Source: an uncultured bacterium
GTDB taxonomy: Bacteria > Bacillota > Clostridia > Oscillospirales > Oscillospiraceae
Reading direction: 5' to 3'
NCBI GenBank assembly: GCA_949288405.1
Contig: CASEKM010000001.1
Coordinates: forward strand, 1-45,483
Length of the DNA: 45,483 nt
Shown here: piece after piece, positions 43,741-45,483 of the stretch
Layout of the letters: every line of letters begins with the position of its first letter
Numbering within the stretch: the stretch's first letter is position 1
Made by a program: the position numbers and the translations under genes
The notes under the pieces: generated by a model
Told to the model about the DNA's origin: nothing
Database searches by the model: none
The model's input: the letters and a program-made list of their open reading frames with translations, nothing else

Positions 43741-44487
43741 CTACACCAGCAGCCGGCAGGCCAGCAAAAAGACAGCCGCCGCCCCCGCCGTCCCCAGCAG
43801 CCAGAGCCGCCCTGCCCGGGAGCGGAGGGGGATCCCCCTCCGGTGCAGCCCCTCCAGTACGCCGCCGCTGGCCAGCCCGATCAGGGAGATCCCGCCCCAG
43901 ATCAGCCAGCCGTAGTGGCCGTGGCCCAGGGGCGCTCCCTCCGGGAAGGGGCCCAGCAGCTCCCCCAGGAAAATCCCCAGGGGCATGGCGGCCAGGGAGG
44001 CCCCGGCCAGGCGCACCCGGCCCGCCAGGGCGGCCAGCACGGAGATCCCCATAGCCAGCCAGAACAGGCGGCTGCTCAGCAGCCACCCGAATACATATAA
44101 GTCGGACTGCCAGCTGGTCAGCCAGCCCAGCAGGGAGTAGCCCTCCCGCCGGCCCCACAAGAGCCGCCCCAGGAGGAACAGGGCCAGATAGGCCCCGGCG
44201 GTCAGGGCCGCCCATCTCAGGCGCTCCCTCCACTCCGGTCGGCCGTCCTCCGCCTGGGAGGCGGTCCCGTCCGGGGCACTCTCTCCAAAATCCTCCGGAG
44301 GGACCAGCTGCGTCAGCTCCACCTGAAGGACCCCGGCCAGCTTCAGCAGGTGTTCCGTGCTGGGGGCGCTGCGCCCGGCCTCCCACTTGGCCACCGCCTG
44401 GCGGCTCACCCCCAGACGCTCGGCCAGCTGCTCCTGGGACAGCCCCGCCCGCCGGCGGCAGTCCCGGATGCGCTCCTGTAATGTCAC
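43741..44487 (-). CDS. XRE-family regulator with multiple membrane segments
   Basis: The 248-residue protein starts at GTG 44487, which has GGGAGG at ideal distance; a GTG at 44496 would add three residues but sits on the ribosome binding site. Residues about 1-65 are an XRE helix-turn-helix (CRRRAGLSQEQLAERLGVSRQAVAKWEAG). Four or five hydrophobic segments follow after residue 95 (WAALTAGAYLALFLLGRL, FWLAMGISVLAALAG, WLIWGGISLIGLASGG, LLGTAGAAAVFLLACR). It is a second membrane-tethered transcription regulator in this region, not closely related to the one at 42517. The targets are unknown; it may regulate itself through the palindrome upstream of its promoter. Confidence 0.85.
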   Translation of the reverse strand: MTLQERIRDCRRRAGLSQEQLAERLGVSRQAVAKWEAGRSAPSTEHLLKLAGVLQVELTQLVPPEDFGESAPDGTASQAEDGRPEWRERLRWAALTAGAYLALFLLGRLLWGRREGYSLLGWLTSWQSDLYVFGWLLSSRLFWLAMGISVLAALAGRVRLAGASLAAMPLGIFLGELLGPFPEGAPLGHGHYGWLIWGGISLIGLASGGVLEGLHRRGIPLRSRAGRLWLLGTAGAAAVFLLACRLLV

Positions 44488-44510
44488 GCCGTCCACCTCC
44501 CTCTGCCCTC

Positions 44511-44539
44511 AATATAGCACAGGGAGGACAGCGGCGCAA
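44511..44539 (-). promoter_or_regulatory. Sigma-A promoter of the second XRE gene
   Basis: On the minus strand TTGCGC (44534-44539), a 17-base spacer and TATATT (44511-44516), about 25 bases upstream of the start. Confidence 0.55.
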
Positions 44540-44548
44540 TCAACTTCG

Positions 44549-44569
44549 GGGGCAACTATAGGTTGCCCC
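44549..44569. promoter_or_regulatory. Palindrome between permease end and XRE promoter
   Basis: GGGGCAAC-N5-GTTGCCCC has perfect 8-base arms, with no U-run on either strand. It lies just upstream of the XRE promoter and shares TAGGTTGCC with the promoter at 42458, so it may be an operator; it could also cap the permease transcript. Confidence 0.4.
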
Positions 44570-44571
44570 GG

Positions 44572-45483
44572 TCAGATCCAGAACAGCACCAGCAGAAATG
44601 CCGCGTTGCACAGGGTGAACATGATCAGGTACCGCTTCTTCTGCCCGGGGTACTGGCCCGCCACCTGGCGGTAGGATATGAGGCTGGCCATGGAGGCGAT
44701 GAGGGTGCCCAGGCCGCCCAGGTTGACCCCCACGATCAGCTCCCGCAGGTCGCCGCTGTAGCCGGACAGGAGCATGGCGGCGGGCACGTTGCTGATGACC
44801 TGGCTGACCAGCACCCCGATGAGCCGGTCCCGGCCGGCCATAGCCCCGCCGATCCAGTCCTGGAGCCAGTCCAGCTGTTTGATGTTGCCCACAAAGAGGA
44901 AGAAGAACACAAAGGTGAGGAGCAGGGAGTAGTCGATGCGGACAAACAGCCCCCGGTTCCGCCACAGCAGCAGGAGCCCCACCACCGCCAGCAGGGCCGC
45001 ATGGGGGACAAAACCGGCCACCGACAGGACACACAGGAGGAACAGGGCCAGATAAAACCCGATGGCCCTCCAGTTCAGCGGCGCGGTCTCCCCCAGCTTG
45101 ATGGACAGCTGGCTGTGCCGGTAGCCGAACAGGATGAAAACGCCCAGCAGCAGGGCCGCGCCCGCCGCATAGGGTCCGGTGAGCAGCAGGAACCGGGGCA
45201 GGGACAGGCCGGACAGGGAGAATAAGTACAGATTCTGGGGGTTGCCGATGGGGGTGAACATACTGCCCAGGTTGGCGGCTATGGTCATCAGGGTGACGGT
45301 GTAGCACATCCGCCGCCGCTGGGTGGCCATCCGCAGCATCATGATCCCCAGGGGGACGAAGGTGATGAGGGCCACGTCGTTGGTGATGAACATGCTGCTG
45401 AAAAAGCACAGGAAGATCAGCGTGGCCGACATCCCCCGCATGGTCCCCACCCGGGAGAGCACCTTGGCGGCGATGTACTGGAG
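44572..45483 (-). CDS. Anion permease (SLC13/ArsB-like), C-terminal part cut by window edge
   Basis: About 304 codons of an integral membrane protein enter from the right edge (frame begins LQYIAAKVLSRVG) and end at 44572. Nine or so transmembrane segments are visible, with the ion-transporter superfamily landmarks SSMFITNDVALITFVPLG, NLGSMFTPIGNPQNLYLF and QVISNVPAAMLLSGY, the two last being the re-entrant loop motifs of ArsB/NhaD/CitM-type carriers. The substrate could be citrate, another dicarboxylate, arsenite or sodium/proton; the sequence does not decide. The missing N-terminus would add roughly 60-120 residues. Confidence 0.85.
   Translation of the reverse strand, partial: LQYIAAKVLSRVGTMRGMSATLIFLCFFSSMFITNDVALITFVPLGIMMLRMATQRRRMCYTVTLMTIAANLGSMFTPIGNPQNLYLFSLSGLSLPRFLLLTGPYAAGAALLLGVFILFGYRHSQLSIKLGETAPLNWRAIGFYLALFLLCVLSVAGFVPHAALLAVVGLLLLWRNRGLFVRIDYSLLLTFVFFFLFVGNIKQLDWLQDWIGGAMAGRDRLIGVLVSQVISNVPAAMLLSGYSGDLRELIVGVNLGGLGTLIASMASLISYRQVAGQYPGQKKRYLIMFTLCNAAFLLVLFWI

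Overview
The window looks like a chromosome segment of a high-GC, spore-forming Clostridium-class Firmicute, most like the Oscillospiraceae (Flavonifractor / Lawsonibacter / Intestinimonas relatives). The reasons are strong AGGAGG ribosome binding sites, many GTG and TTG starts, a T-box leader, a ClpP-like TepA, and the spore-coat ATPase SpoIVA next to AT-richer foreign DNA. The taxonomic placement is inference; no rRNA or tRNA gene was seen.

Left flank (1-15.8 kb). A cysE-cysS operon on the minus strand is preceded by a sigma-A promoter and a T-box leader whose likely specifier codon is TGC (Cys). A plus-strand operon follows: a sodium/solute symporter, a membrane histidine kinase and an NtrC-type sigma-54 response regulator. 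Immediately downstream, a near-perfect sigma-54 promoter drives a 5-oxoproline/pyroglutamate cluster (pxpA, an NRAMP-like transporter without metal-binding motifs, pxpB, pxpC and a YcsI-type hydro-lyase/cyclase). Next come a Crp/Fnr regulator and, divergent from it, leuC-leuD-leuB.

Central insertion (about 16.10-40.34 kb). The sporulation gene spoIVA is cut in two. Its 5' part lies at 41544-40340 and its 3' part at 16099-15826, both on the minus strand, separated by about 24.2 kb. Both junctions carry the sequence CATAT in a similar context. Joining the halves there gives one uninterrupted frame of 493 codons (492 residues plus stop), the length of a normal SpoIVA. A large serine recombinase lies at one end of the insertion and its stop codon sits in the attachment core. 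This is the layout of a skin-type element, excised in the mother cell to rebuild a sporulation gene, but here in spoIVA. spoIVA has a good sigma-E promoter, and a similar -10 box precedes a 45-residue gene and the recombinase.

The element has no phage structural or conjugation genes. Its cargo is SbcCD and a block of at least ten genes, all on the minus strand: two tiny paralogous proteins, an intracellular leucine-rich-repeat protein, a zinc-ribbon protein with a degenerate DnaQ-like exonuclease domain, a UvrD-like helicase that ends in the same mini-domain as the tiny proteins, a HEPN/ParB-like protein, a protein with three RNA polymerase alpha-CTD-like repeats and a sigma-region-4 helix-turn-helix, a HIRAN protein, and two BRCT proteins (one membrane anchored). 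The shared mini-domain, paralogous BRCT domains and a repeated promoter/palindrome/terminator cassette suggest one co-evolved system. Genome defence or DNA-end surveillance is plausible but unproven.

Right flank (40.3-45.5 kb). The 5' part of spoIVA with its sigma-E promoter is followed by TepA/ClpP-like peptidase, an XRE regulator with membrane segments and a lipoprotein (plus strand), a GNAT remnant, a second XRE membrane regulator, and the end of an anion permease that runs off the window.
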